DNA of 64,000 bases, taken from Paenibacillus sp. DCT19 (lineage in GTDB: Bacteria; Bacillota; Bacilli; Paenibacillales; Paenibacillaceae). The DNA lies in NCBI RefSeq assembly GCF_003268635.1, contig NZ_CP029639.1, forward strand, positions 476,501 through 540,500. The letters are read 5' to 3'. Shown here piece by piece: positions 28,906 to 38,154 of this stretch. The notes under the pieces are model-generated. The model was not told the origin of the DNA. It saw only the letters and a program-made list of their open reading frames with translations, and ran no database searches. The position numbers and the translations under genes were made by a program. Each line of letters begins with the position of its first letter. Position 1 is the first letter of the stretch.

Positions 28906-30045
28906 TTAGGCAGGTACTTCTCCTGTTGTGCTACGCTCCACCTGAACAGGAGTAGCGCTTCGTCCCTTCCCAATCTGACCGACCACGAATTTTCCAACGC
29001 GAACGCGATTGAGTAAATACACCGTGATGATGGAGAACGTGAGAGCCCCTAGGAACAGAACCGGAATCGTGAAATACCCTAATGATAAGGAGGCGGCTTG
29101 TAGTAACTGTGCCATCAGATGAAGGTAGAACCAGTGAACAAGATAGATCCCGAAGGAGTAGTCACTGATAAGAAGTAAACTTCGTGGAACGCGTTGAAGT
29201 CGGCTTGCGAATTGGTATAGCCCGAAGAAGAGAAAGGTCGTGAGCAAGAGCATATCAATCCGCTTGGAATCGGAGACAGGAATGATTTCGCTATGGTACA
29301 GGAATAATACGATTCCCATCAGAACCAATGGAAGCGTGCTAACCCATACTTTATGTTGGGCAAGAAGGGCTTTGAACTGTTCTATATTTCGACCACAGTA
29401 GTAGGCGAGTGAGAAGTAAAACAACCAACCGACAAAAGGCAGCCAATTAAAGCTACTCCAGATGATGCCGGATAGCGGAATGCTTTCAATTTTGCCTACA
29501 AAATTGAAGAATCCAAGATAAGCGACATTAATGATGAATGAGACGGTGATTACAGTTAAGGGATTCCATTGATCAAGGAGTTTTTTGAACAGGTAGAACA
29601 GTATGTAGAATTGAAAGATAATCACTACGAAATATCCGTGGAATCCTGCCAGAAAGATATGTTGGAATAACACGCTGGGTAGGCTTCCGAAGCTCCGATT
29701 CTCCGCGTCAAGAAATCCGGATACAGCAAGTCCGCTGTAAATTCCGCTGAATATAAGAAATGGAATGAAGATGTACTTGAACCGTTTGAGGAGGAATCCC
29801 TTTCTTATTCCGTCGCGGTATGAGTAGGAGAGTAGGAGAATGGAGATGAAGACAAACATTGGGGTGCCGAATTTGAGAAGAAGGTTCAGACTATCCAAAA
29901 TGTTTCTTCCAATGACGTGCGAAGAATTCAACAGGTCGGTATAAAACTTGGTGGAGAAACCGATCGAGTGTGTGAGTACGATGGCTAGACATGAGATGCT
30001 TCGGAGAAAATAAATTTCAATTAATTTCTCTTTTTTCACAGACAT
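28906..30045 (-). CDS. Acyltransferase 3 family membrane protein
   Basis: A 379-residue integral membrane O-acyltransferase with about ten spans. The N-terminal span carries the family motif F-L-R-S-I-S-C-L-A-I-V-L-T-H-S, in which the histidine is catalytic; R-D-G-I-R-K-G-F-L-L-K-R and the I-P-F motif (Y-I-F-I-P-F-L-I-F-S) follow. The family transfers acetyl or other acyl groups to exopolysaccharide, peptidoglycan or teichoic acid. The start at 30045 has AAAAGGA eight bases upstream and is preferred to ATG 30069. With the acetyltransferase downstream it forms a surface-modification pair. Confidence 0.88.
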   Translation of the reverse strand: MSVKKEKLIEIYFLRSISCLAIVLTHSIGFSTKFYTDLLNSSHVIGRNILDSLNLLLKFGTPMFVFISILLLSYSYRDGIRKGFLLKRFKYIFIPFLIFSGIYSGLAVSGFLDAENRSFGSLPSVLFQHIFLAGFHGYFVVIIFQFYILFYLFKKLLDQWNPLTVITVSFIINVAYLGFFNFVGKIESIPLSGIIWSSFNWLPFVGWLFYFSLAYYCGRNIEQFKALLAQHKVWVSTLPLVLMGIVLFLYHSEIIPVSDSKRIDMLLLTTFLFFGLYQFASRLQRVPRSLLLISDYSFGIYLVHWFYLHLMAQLLQAASLSLGYFTIPVLFLGALTFSIITVYLLNRVRVGKFVVGQIGKGRSATPVQVERSTTGEVPA

Positions 30046-30369
30046 ATGCACATCCTTTTTTGTATCCATTATAACTTGTTTGATACAAAATGTATCGTTA
30101 TATTTGTATAAAATTGGAACAATCTTTTCTTAATTGATTTACGTCTGTATACCAAATGATACTGCATTGAGAGAATTTCAATTTTTTTAAAGAGAGGTTT
30201 TGAGAATTTAAGGCGAGATATTAATCCAAAAAATATTGGAATCTGTTAAAATAAAAAAAGCTGTTTCTAGGCGGGTTTACATGGTTATTCGAGGGTAAGC
30301 CTAGTTATAATTACAGTGTTATATTTCGTTGTTATAAGAAGCTTTAGGCTAAGAAAAGAGGGGTAAGCC
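30046..30369. other. AT-rich divergent promoter region
   Basis: The 324 bases between the acyltransferase and hybrid kinase starts are AT-rich. I see A/T runs and no convincing hairpin, operator or repeat. Promoters for both genes must lie here but no hexamer pair is clear enough to call. Confidence 0.35.
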
Positions 30370-33078
30370 TTGGAAATGAATAAAACGGAAACCCTAAAAC
30401 GCATTATTTCTGAGGGAAGTTCACACCAATCCTTGTTTTTTAACCACCCGGATGCCATCTATGTTATGGATATCCATGGAAACTATATTGATGCTAATCC
30501 CTCCGTTGAGCGGATTTCAGGGCACACACTTGAAGACTTGATTCATATGAACCGGGAATATCTCTGTCCACCAGAGAGTGAGAAATCACGTCAACAATGT
30601 ATTGATGAAGTATTGGCTGGACGTTCAGTCAGTAACTCTCTCAAGTTCTATCATAGAGATGGCTCGCTGAGACAGGCGGATATAACTTATGTGCCGATCA
30701 CGTCAGAAGGAGAAGTCGTGGGCATATATGGAATTGCCAAAGATGTAACTGAGATCATGGAAGTGGAGCGTAAGTTGCATGAGACCCAGGAAAAGTATCA
30801 GATTCTTGCGGATCATGCACAGGATCTCATCACGAAATGTTCGCTAGATGGAGAATTGCTGTATGTGTCTCCCTCGGTGTATCCTTTGCTTGGCTATCGA
30901 CCAGAAGAGGTGACGGGCAAGTCCTTCAAAGACTACTGTTACCCAGGGGATTACCCAGATCCATTAGATGTATCCGTAATTGGCAATGGATGTACGATGC
31001 GTGTTATGCACAAAAAAGGGCACTACATCTGGATGGAGACGTTGGCGAAGCCGGTATCAGGCAGAGAAGGTGAAGATACGCAGGTTGTAAGTATCAGCCG
31101 AGATATTACACAGCATAAGGATGCAGATCGACGCTTAAGAGAGAGTCGTCAGCGGTACAAATCGTTATTTGAACATACGCCAGCGGCCGTGTATTCGTTG
31201 GATCTGGAAGGTAGATATAGTTCAGTCAACCGTAATCTTGTTCAATTGCTCAATATTCCGCGCAGTGAATTGATTGGGCGATCCTTTCTGAACAATTTAG
31301 ACAAAAACGAAGTGCAGAATGGTAAAACCTACTTTGAACTAGTAAAGCAGGGAAAGCCACAGCACTATGAGACATGTGTCGTTAATGCTAGAGGTAGACA
31401 GATCGATGTATCCATCATGAATGTGCCTATCATTGTGGATCAGGAATTGGTCGGTGTATACGGTATTTTATCTGACATCACAGAGCGAAAAGATTATACG
31501 GAACGGATTCAAGAGCTTAGCAAGCAGCATACGCTGATTCTGAATTCGGTTACGGAAGGCATCTATGGTCTGGATGCAGATGGAATAACGATGTTTATGA
31601 ATCCCGCAGCGGCATCGATGTTTGGTTATGAAGTGAAGGAGCTTGTGGGTAAAAGCTCGCATCCGATCATGCACCATTCTCGCGCAGACGGAAGTTATTT
31701 CCCCGTAGAAGAGTGTCCAATTCATATGACTGTCATGGATGGACAGCGACGCTTAATCAAAGAGGATGTATTCTGGCGTAAGGATGGAAGCAGCTTCTTG
31801 GTGGAATACCAGGTGACGCCAATTATAGATCAAGGTCAGATTCAAGGAGCCGTTGTCGTATTCAACGATGTCACTGGCGAACGTGAAATTGTACGTGCCA
31901 AGGAGACAGCGGAATTGGCGGCTCAGGCTAAGTCTGAGTTCTTGTCTATGGTGAGCCATGAGATTCGTACACCGATGAATGGGATCGTGGGCATGACAGA
32001 GCTTCTAATCGGGACGGATCTGTCTGAGGAACAGCGTGAGTATGCCCAGATTATACAGGAGAGCGGCGACGCATTGCTCAATATCCTCAATGATATTCTG
32101 GATTTCAGCAAGCTGGAGTCTGGCAAGATGGCGCTAGCTTACGAACCTTTCTCACTACGCAAAATGTTAGAGCAGGTGGCGGAGTTGTTCAAGCCTCGCG
32201 CGGATGAGAAGCAACTGAAGATCAGATATCGTCTCAATCCTAGCATTCCGGAATTCATGGTTGGTGATGCGATGCGGATTAGACAGATCCTTGTGAACCT
32301 CGTTAGTAATGCACTCAAGTTTACGGATCAGGGAAGTATTGATGTCACGGTAGACATTATTAAGGGACGCAGACCTGAATCCAGCGTGCTAGATTTTGCG
32401 GTTAAGGATACGGGTATCGGTATTCCCGCAGATAAGCTGGATCAGTTGTTCCAGTCGTTCTCCCAATTGCATCCGGTCATTAATCGGAAGTATGGAGGTA
32501 CAGGGCTTGGACTTGTTATCTCGAAACGCCTTGTCGAGATTATGGGCGGAAGCATCAGCGTAGAGAGTGAGGAAGAAGAAGGTTCTACCTTCCGGTTCGC
32601 CGTCCCTGCCACAAGTGTCGATGTACCGGAAGAGGAAGCCGCACGCCAATTCTCACATGATCGTACACGTCAAGGTGACAAGGTGCCGATCAGTATATTA
32701 GTTGCTGAGGATCATCCGGTGAATCGGAAGATTTTGACTGAATATCTAGAGAAGCTTGGATACAAGCCAGATGTATGTACGAATGGTGTCGAAGCGATTG
32801 AGGCCATCTCTCAGAAAACCTATAATATTGTACTGATGGATATTCAAATGCCTGTCATGGATGGGCTTAAAGCGACGGATCTTGTCCACCGATTGATTCC
32901 ACAAGATCGTATTCCAACGATTATTGCGGTCACGGGCAATTCGAAACGGGAGGATAAGGAGGCTTGTCTAGAGATCGGCATGCGCGACTTTATCAGCAAG
33001 CCTGTTATGCTCAGTGAGTTGAAGAGGGTGCTCCAGCAATGGGGACCAACCGATCAGCCGCAGCTTGCACCTAATTGA
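30370..33078 (+). CDS. Multi-PAS hybrid sensor histidine kinase/response regulator
   Basis: 902 residues, no membrane span, so a cytoplasmic sensor. Four PAS domains are visible: about 15-130 (D-A-I-Y-V-M-D-I-H-G-N-Y-I-D-A-N), 140-255, 262-378 and 385-505, each followed by the PAC-type G-x-x-x-D-[I/V]-T. Then HisKA with S-H-E-I-R-T-P-M-N-G (H530), the ATPase domain with N-L-V-S-N-A-L-K-F, D-T-G-I-G-I-P and G-G-T-G-L-G-L, and a C-terminal receiver with D824 in L-M-D-I-Q-M-P-V-M-D-G. No separate Hpt or output regulator is nearby, so its phospho-relay target is unknown. TTG 30370 suits the ribosome site (GAGGGG) better than ATG 30376. Confidence 0.9.
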   Translation: MEMNKTETLKRIISEGSSHQSLFFNHPDAIYVMDIHGNYIDANPSVERISGHTLEDLIHMNREYLCPPESEKSRQQCIDEVLAGRSVSNSLKFYHRDGSLRQADITYVPITSEGEVVGIYGIAKDVTEIMEVERKLHETQEKYQILADHAQDLITKCSLDGELLYVSPSVYPLLGYRPEEVTGKSFKDYCYPGDYPDPLDVSVIGNGCTMRVMHKKGHYIWMETLAKPVSGREGEDTQVVSISRDITQHKDADRRLRESRQRYKSLFEHTPAAVYSLDLEGRYSSVNRNLVQLLNIPRSELIGRSFLNNLDKNEVQNGKTYFELVKQGKPQHYETCVVNARGRQIDVSIMNVPIIVDQELVGVYGILSDITERKDYTERIQELSKQHTLILNSVTEGIYGLDADGITMFMNPAAASMFGYEVKELVGKSSHPIMHHSRADGSYFPVEECPIHMTVMDGQRRLIKEDVFWRKDGSSFLVEYQVTPIIDQGQIQGAVVVFNDVTGEREIVRAKETAELAAQAKSEFLSMVSHEIRTPMNGIVGMTELLIGTDLSEEQREYAQIIQESGDALLNILNDILDFSKLESGKMALAYEPFSLRKMLEQVAELFKPRADEKQLKIRYRLNPSIPEFMVGDAMRIRQILVNLVSNALKFTDQGSIDVTVDIIKGRRPESSVLDFAVKDTGIGIPADKLDQLFQSFSQLHPVINRKYGGTGLGLVISKRLVEIMGGSISVESEEEEGSTFRFAVPATSVDVPEEEAARQFSHDRTRQGDKVPISILVAEDHPVNRKILTEYLEKLGYKPDVCTNGVEAIEAISQKTYNIVLMDIQMPVMDGLKATDLVHRLIPQDRIPTIIAVTGNSKREDKEACLEIGMRDFISKPVMLSELKRVLQQWGPTDQPQLAPN

Positions 33079-33122
33079 AGTGAGATCAAGTTTTAATTAA
33101 ACTTGTATAGATACGCATAGAT

Positions 33123-33167
33123 AAAGACGCCAGTGCATTCCTCTCGGGAATGGTCACTGGCGTCTTT
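33123..33167. terminator. Bidirectional terminator between the hybrid kinase and ldh genes
   Basis: AAAGACGCCAGTG pairs with CACTGGCGTCTTT, with an internal ATTCC/GGAAT stem. It lies between convergent genes. Confidence 0.88.
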
Positions 33168-33184
33168 GGTTACTTTTCACTAAG

Positions 33185-34138
33185 TTATACCATGGTAAGG
33201 CGATCTATACTTCCAGATAATACAGCGCAGGAGCGTTCGAATTTCTCGCGTTCGGATGCATCCAGATTCAATTCGATGATCTCTTGGATGCCATTGCCAC
33301 CGATAATCGCGGGAACGCCCGCACAGACATTGTTCTGTCCATACTCTCCCTCAAGGATCGCGGAGACGGCGATGATCTTATGCTCGTCATTGAGGATGGA
33401 GCGTGTGATATGAGCAAGTGCATTACCGATGCCAAACTGGGTAGAGCCTTTGCGAGTGAAAATCTCCCAGCCTGCGTCCTTCGTTTTACGAGCGATATCT
33501 TCCAGATCGAGATGTTTGAAACGATCTTTGTGCTGCTCCATAATGTGCAGGATCGGCTTGCCGCCAATGGTAACGTGCGACCAAGCAACAAACTGTGATT
33601 CTCCATGCTCACCTAGAGCATAACCGTGCACACTGCGGGGATCAATGGAGAAGACCTCGGACAACAGTGTTTTGAGTCTGGAGGAATCGATGGAAGTCCC
33701 TGTGCCGATGACGTGTTCGCGTGGAAGACCTGACAGCTTCCATACCATATAAGTTACTATGTCAACCGGGTTCGCTGCGACGACAAAAATCCCGCTGAAA
33801 CCACTTTCCATGATAGGGACGACAATATCTTTGGCGATGGATTCGGCTTCTTCCAGAATATCTAGACGTGTCTGACCAGGCTTAGGGTTCGCCCCAGCTG
33901 TGAGCACGATCACATCCATACTGCCACAGTCAGCATAAGTGCCTGCGTATACTTTGGTGCGATTATGTGTGAAGTCCATACAATGGGAAAAATCTAAAGC
34001 CTGCGCAACAGCGCGATCGTATGTCCGATCAACCATCATAATTTCCCTACAGATCGACTGATTAATCATTGAATATGCACAACTTGAACCAACAAGACCT
34101 GCCCCGATCACCGCTACTTTACCTGATTTGCCTAACAC
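33185..34138 (-). CDS. L-lactate dehydrogenase family protein with altered specificity residue
   Basis: 317 residues of the LDH/MDH family. The N-terminal Rossmann motif is [10 protein letters not shown]. Catalytic residues are kept: R91 in Q-T-R-L-D, D and R in S-I-D-S-S-R-L, and the proton-relay histidine in G-E-H-G-E-S. At the substrate-specificity site, LDH has A-N-Q-K-P-G and this protein has A-N-P-K-P-G (P85 for glutamine; MDH has arginine). It may still be a lactate dehydrogenase, or a 2-hydroxy-acid dehydrogenase of another range. GTG 34138 is the start, GGGGGA nine bases before. I find no Rex-type operator upstream. It is monocistronic. Confidence 0.85.
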   Translation of the reverse strand: MLGKSGKVAVIGAGLVGSSCAYSMINQSICREIMMVDRTYDRAVAQALDFSHCMDFTHNRTKVYAGTYADCGSMDVIVLTAGANPKPGQTRLDILEEAESIAKDIVVPIMESGFSGIFVVAANPVDIVTYMVWKLSGLPREHVIGTGTSIDSSRLKTLLSEVFSIDPRSVHGYALGEHGESQFVAWSHVTIGGKPILHIMEQHKDRFKHLDLEDIARKTKDAGWEIFTRKGSTQFGIGNALAHITRSILNDEHKIIAVSAILEGEYGQNNVCAGVPAIIGGNGIQEIIELNLDASEREKFERSCAVLSGSIDRLTMV

Positions 34139-34659
34139 AGCCGTTCATCCCCCGTATCCTTTTGATTTTTCCGATTATTTTGAGTCCTATGTTAAGTATT
34201 GTCCTATAATTTATGCTGATAATGGCTTCTACGTTACATAAGATAACACACAAAAAAGCTATACAGCAATGATATCCGTTATCGCGGGAGCGTATTGGAG
34301 TAATGGAGTTAACAAAATTGACATGAATATCGTGTTTCCAAAATTTTGACGGCATTTGCATTGACCGCATTCGACATGACACCATTCTTGTAGGTTGTCG
34401 GATCATCAGAGATTTATGCGAATAAGTGGTCTGACAAAAGTTCTTATGAATCCACAGAAACAGAACTAAAGCGTCAAAGGGTTCGCAAGCAGAACTGACG
34501 AATACATATTGGCAAGCGAATCATAATGCATATGCATGTGCAAGTATCGTCCATGTATATGCGGAGTAGACAAGTTGCCCCGATCCGATGGTTGTTACAA
34601 AAGGTTGATGCAGAAGTCACGACCTTGATTACAAAACTTCATTCCGGGAGGGAATAATG
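34139..34659. other. Non-coding stretch between ldh and the MerR-like gene
   Basis: Some 520 bases between divergent starts. Several TTGACA-like words occur (around 34318 and 34358) but none has a well-placed -10. I see no strong hairpin, known riboswitch or repeat from the families described elsewhere. Short open frames here look non-coding. Confidence 0.35.
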
Positions 34660-35313
34660 ATGATTGAAGAAGCAGGAGCTACGACGGAAACGGCCAAGAG
34701 TCTGGGCATTGGAGCCAGTACACTTCGAAAATATGCAGCAGCACTTGAGGAGCAGGGCTATCGGTTTGAACGCTCTGCCAACAAATCCAGACTGTTTCGA
34801 TCCGAGGATGTGGAATGCATTGAACGTCTGATGACGGAGCTTAGAGAACATAATTTGCCCTTGGTGGATGCTGTGGTTACGGTTCTATCTCCAGAAGCAT
34901 CCACAGTTGAAATAGGTGATACGTCCGAAAGCGAATGTGCGGCAACGATCATGCCTGCGTTATTCCCGGAAGGAGCCGAGCCGCCAAATAGCTTGAGATC
35001 ATATGAGGGGTTAGGGCAGTTAGTTACTGAAGTAACGGCTGGTGCAGTGGCGCAGCAGGATGATCGAGTGCAGCAGCTACAGCACCGGGTGGATGAATTG
35101 GAATTAACCTTGAAGCATCTTGCCGATACGCATGAAGCTCTCCAAGAGCAGATGGAGAAGCAGCGCCTATGGATGAATGAAAAGCTGGAGGAAGAGCGGG
35201 ATCGTGAATTGGTGACCAATTTACGCAGCTATCAGGGAAGAAAGCGCAAGCCTAAGGGAACGACGCTCCGCATGTTATTTGGGCTGCTGCCGAAGAAGCA
35301 TAAGGAGGCATAA
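34660..35313 (+). CDS. MerR-like helix-turn-helix protein with coiled coil
   Basis: 217 residues. The first 65 form a MerR-like winged helix: T-A-K-S-L-G-I-G-A-S-T-L-R-K-Y-A, then L-F-R-S-E-D-V-E-C-I-E-R-L as in MerR/RacA proteins. A linker of about 60 residues follows, then a heptad-rich coiled coil (about 130-180: V-Q-Q-L-Q-H-R-V-D-E-L-E-L) and a basic tail (G-R-K-R-K-P-K-G). The layout resembles chromosome-anchoring RacA or plasmid-type MerR-coiled-coil proteins more than metal-sensing MerR regulators, but I cannot assign a role. Of two adjacent ATGs, 34660 has the better spacing to GGGAGGG. A kinase gene follows after 164 bases. Confidence 0.75.
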   Translation: MIEEAGATTETAKSLGIGASTLRKYAAALEEQGYRFERSANKSRLFRSEDVECIERLMTELREHNLPLVDAVVTVLSPEASTVEIGDTSESECAATIMPALFPEGAEPPNSLRSYEGLGQLVTEVTAGAVAQQDDRVQQLQHRVDELELTLKHLADTHEALQEQMEKQRLWMNEKLEEERDRELVTNLRSYQGRKRKPKGTTLRMLFGLLPKKHKEA

Positions 35314-35477
35314 GCGTAAGCGGGCATACGGCATAAGATCCACTGCTGTTCGTGCTATGATTGCCCATCTTCGGACTGTTATAATAAGCTCCATAACAAC
35401 AAGAAAATCAGCAAACAAAGCTTGCTCTGCATGATCATGATGGAGTGGTAGCGGTCGTATGCTAATGGGGATAATGA

Positions 35478-36308
35478 GTGGAGCTGCAACGAAGCTGGCA
35501 AAGATTGCTGGGACTGTGGACAGATCGACCCTTGCCAAAGGGGGCAAAAATAGCGGAAAGATATACGATATGCGAATTGCTTGGTATGGGAAGCTACGGA
35601 CTGACATACCTCTGTATAGATGAACAAACAGGAGATGAGGTTGCGTTAAAAGGTTCGAAGCCCAGCAAAGGCAAGTTATCTGCCCGATTGCTGAGTAGAG
35701 AAGCAGATGTGATGAGCCGGCTGCAGCACCCGGCGATTCCCAAACTTTTGAATGCATTTATATATAAGGGAAGAAGTTACATTGCTATAGAATATATTCG
35801 GGGAGAGACGCTGGAGACGTATATCTTCGAACAGGGCCAGGTATATAGCGAACGAGAATGTATTGAACTGGCGAGCCAGTTATTATCTCCAATCGCTCAT
35901 GTTCATCAGCAGGGTTATATCCATGGGGATGTACGAATTCCCAACGTGATTATGAAGGATGGGCACTTGCATCTGATTGATTTTGGCCTGGCGAGGCAAA
36001 TGGGGGAGCCGTTGTTGCCAGAGCTGAAACGACGTATGCGTGAGTTGCCTGCACCTGAAGATGAACCAGCAACGCCTGATCAGGATTTGCAGGATCTCGG
36101 TCATTTTCTTCTATTTATGCTGTACTCTGCCTATGAACCAGAGAAAGGGAAAGCACCTGCAAGCTGGCAGGAGGAACTGGATCTTCAGCCGGATCTGGTC
36201 ATTATGCTGGAGAGGTTGCTGGGGCTTAGACCTGGGTATGAGGCGGGGGCACCCGAGCTGCAGGCTGAGATGCAGCGGATTCTGCCCAAGCTGCATGGAT
36301 CAGTTTAA
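35478..36308 (+). CDS. Ser/Thr protein kinase-like protein
   Basis: 276 residues with a eukaryotic-type kinase fold: glycine loop G-M-G-S-Y-G, lysine K58 in V-A-L-K-G-S, helix-C glutamate E75, then H-G-D-V-R-I-P-N (149-156) and D-F-G-L-A (168-172). The catalytic loop differs from the normal H-R-D-L-K-P-E-N: R becomes G and the loop lysine becomes R151+2, while the catalytic D151 and metal-binding N156 are kept. No transmembrane span or PASTA domains are present, so it is a soluble kinase, perhaps weakly active. GTG 35478 is the start, with GGGG seven bases before. Function unknown; two terminator-like hairpins follow. Confidence 0.83.
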   Translation: MELQRSWQRLLGLWTDRPLPKGAKIAERYTICELLGMGSYGLTYLCIDEQTGDEVALKGSKPSKGKLSARLLSREADVMSRLQHPAIPKLLNAFIYKGRSYIAIEYIRGETLETYIFEQGQVYSERECIELASQLLSPIAHVHQQGYIHGDVRIPNVIMKDGHLHLIDFGLARQMGEPLLPELKRRMRELPAPEDEPATPDQDLQDLGHFLLFMLYSAYEPEKGKAPASWQEELDLQPDLVIMLERLLGLRPGYEAGAPELQAEMQRILPKLHGSV

Positions 36309-36340
36309 CATCAGGTGTAGGACGAAGATGGTGACGAATG

Positions 36341-36373
36341 ACCTCTGTAAACGTCATAGCGGAGGTCCTTTTT
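36341..36373 (+). terminator. Weak terminator after the kinase gene
   Basis: ACCTC pairs with GAGGT (36341-36345 with 36362-36366) followed by CCTTTTT. The stem is short. Confidence 0.45.
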
Positions 36374-36402
36374 GTTGTTAAATTATACGGAACGAATGCA
36401 TA

Positions 36403-36453
36403 AAAAGGGTGTCGCGCTGGCTTAAAATACAGCCAGCGTGGACACCCTTTTGT
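36403..36453. terminator. Strong bidirectional terminator
   Basis: AAAAGGGTGTC and GCGCTGGCT pair with AGCCAGCGTG and GACACCCTTTT in one long stem. It lies between the kinase gene and the convergent small gene at 36543. Confidence 0.88.
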
Positions 36454-36542
36454 TAATTTACACAGCACGCCAAAGTGAGTTTTACAAACCTAAATTGGAG
36501 TTCTACTATGCACATTCTATCGTTCAAGAGCGCGCAGCTTGA

Positions 36543-36755
36543 TTAGCTTGAGCTATACTTTCTGCTCTTATAGTAACCAGAGCCATGACGGCTATCCCGG
36601 TATTTCATATCGGATGAGGAGTAGCGTTTATAGGAACGTTTCCCTGACGAACTGCTGTACCGTTTATAGGAACGTCGTCTGTCAGAGGAGCTGTAGCGCC
36701 TTCGGTGTGATGAAGATTTGGAGTCGAGAAGTTTGCCAAGAATTTTTTTGAGCAT
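36543..36755 (-). CDS. Small Ser/Arg/Tyr-rich basic protein
   Basis: A 70-residue protein starting M-L-K-K-I-L-G-K-L-L, an amphipathic helix, then a strongly biased tail of serine, arginine, tyrosine and lysine with near-repeats S-Y-K-R-Y-S-S-S and a Y-K-S-R-K-Y-S-S-S end. AAAGGATG lies just upstream of its ATG, the frame is closed by a normal stop and a strong terminator sits downstream, so it looks like a real gene. I know similar short, Paenibacillus-type hypothetical proteins but no function. The basic, aromatic, low-complexity tail suggests nucleic-acid or membrane binding. Confidence 0.65.
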   Translation of the reverse strand: MLKKILGKLLDSKSSSHRRRYSSSDRRRSYKRYSSSSGKRSYKRYSSSDMKYRDSRHGSGYYKSRKYSSS

Positions 36756-36986
36756 GAGCTTTCATCCTTTCGTCTACCATCGTTTTTAGCATATACGCAC
36801 GGCCGAGGAAGAGGGTTTCGGGTTTCTTCAGAAAAATATATTCATAAAGATCGGGCCAGGCGTATAATAAATTGTTGGTATTTTCACGGTTATTTAACAA
36901 TTTACTTATACTGAATTTCTTATTTTGAGTAATTAGCGTTACAATAGAAGACAAGGTAAGATCTTAACGGACAAGGAGAAGTCGTC

Positions 36987-37733
36987 ATGATTACATTGAA
37001 AACAAAAGAGCAGATTGAACAGATGAAAAGAGCAGGTGAGATTCTTGCCGCATGCCATAGAGAAATAGCGAAAATGATTCGTCCAGGGATCACAACGCAG
37101 GAGATTGACCAATTTGCAGAAGCTTTTATGAAGAAAAATGGTGCAACGCCGGAGCAAAAAGGGTATAACGGATACCAATTTGCGACATGTGCTTCAGTAA
37201 ACGACGTAATCTGTCATGGTTTTCCCGGGAAATATGTGTTGCAGGACGGCGACATTGTAACGATTGATATGGTCGTGAATTTGAACGGATGGCTCGCTGA
37301 TTCTGCGTGGTCTTATGCAGTAGGGCAAGTTACACCAGAAGCACAACATTTGTTAGATGTGACCAAAAACTCGCTGTATAAAGGCATTGAACTTGCTGTC
37401 GTTGGCAACCGGATCGGGGATATTTCGCATGCAATCCAAACATATGCTGAAGGCGAGGGGCTGTCGGTTGTTCGTGAGTTTATCGGGCACGGCATTGGCG
37501 AGAAAATGCATGAAGAGCCGCAGGTGCCTCATTACGGCCCGCCTCATCGTGGACCACGACTCAAAGAAGGCATGGTCATTACGATTGAGCCTATGTTGAA
37601 CATCGGTACGTTCCGCAGTAAGCTTGATTCAGATGGTTGGACGGCGCGTACAATGGATGGAAGCTTGTCTGCTCAATATGAGCACACCATTGCGATTACA
37701 GCAGATGGCCCAGTGATTTTAACGGCTCAATAG
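36987..37733 (+). CDS. map: Methionine aminopeptidase, type I
   Basis: A 248-residue enzyme that removes the initiator methionine from new proteins. Metal ligands are in place: D in T-I-D-M-V, D in L-A-D-S-A-W-S-Y-A-V-G, H in G-H-G-I-G-E-K-M-H-E, E in T-I-E-P-M-L and E in Q-Y-E-H-T-I-A-I. AAGGAG precedes ATG 36987 with eight bases between. It is a stand-alone copy rather than the one usually next to adk in the ribosomal protein cluster, so the organism may carry two. The stop is followed within 26 bases by a repeat of family B. Confidence 0.93.
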   Translation: MITLKTKEQIEQMKRAGEILAACHREIAKMIRPGITTQEIDQFAEAFMKKNGATPEQKGYNGYQFATCASVNDVICHGFPGKYVLQDGDIVTIDMVVNLNGWLADSAWSYAVGQVTPEAQHLLDVTKNSLYKGIELAVVGNRIGDISHAIQTYAEGEGLSVVREFIGHGIGEKMHEEPQVPHYGPPHRGPRLKEGMVITIEPMLNIGTFRSKLDSDGWTARTMDGSLSAQYEHTIAITADGPVILTAQ

Positions 37734-37758
37734 GGGAATACGACGGAGGCTCAATCAC

Positions 37759-37946
37759 TATAAGTGCGTGTTCAAAAAGGGCGGTTTTCAGTACCAAGAA
37801 GATGGGATGAAGCTAGAAATGGAGTAGCGGAGCGTAGGCAGGACTACGTGAGCAACGGACATTTCGGCTGAATCCCATATTCGATGCTGAGATGCCGCTC
37901 GCGCATCCTTCGTAATCAAAAGCGGACTTTTTGAACAACCTCTATA
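37759..37946 (+). mobile_element. Repeat family B, copy 1: 188-base MITE-like element with inverted ends
   Basis: The element matches 42813-43000 at almost every position. Its ends are inverted copies: TATAAG..TGTTCAAAAAG on the left and CTTTTTGAACA..CTCTATA on the right, about 29 bases with a few mismatches. No open frame of note. It lies 26 bases after the map stop. Non-autonomous transposon remnant or folded RNA element; no transposase in the window. Confidence 0.75.
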
Positions 37947-38002
37947 ATTTTAGTGAATTTCAAGGCGGCCCACGTTTGTGATCCGCCTGTTTCGGTTTAA
38001 AA

Positions 38003-38061
38003 TATAAGAGTGTGTTCAAAAAGTCCTGTTTTCATTAGCTGGGGACGATTTGAACAACTTT
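38003..38061 (+). repeat. Repeat family B, short derivative
   Basis: TATAAGAGTGTGTTCAAAAAG matches the left end of the 188-base element, then the TTGAACAAC of the right end appears after only about 30 bases. It looks like an internally deleted copy, 57 bases downstream of copy 1. Confidence 0.6.
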
Positions 38062-38154
38062 TGATGAGAAGGTTATAACATATCGTGCTGGTGGTAGAGT
38101 GTAAGCGTAAGCGAGAGTTAATGCTGATCCACTGGTTACAAGGAGGTCATTAAG

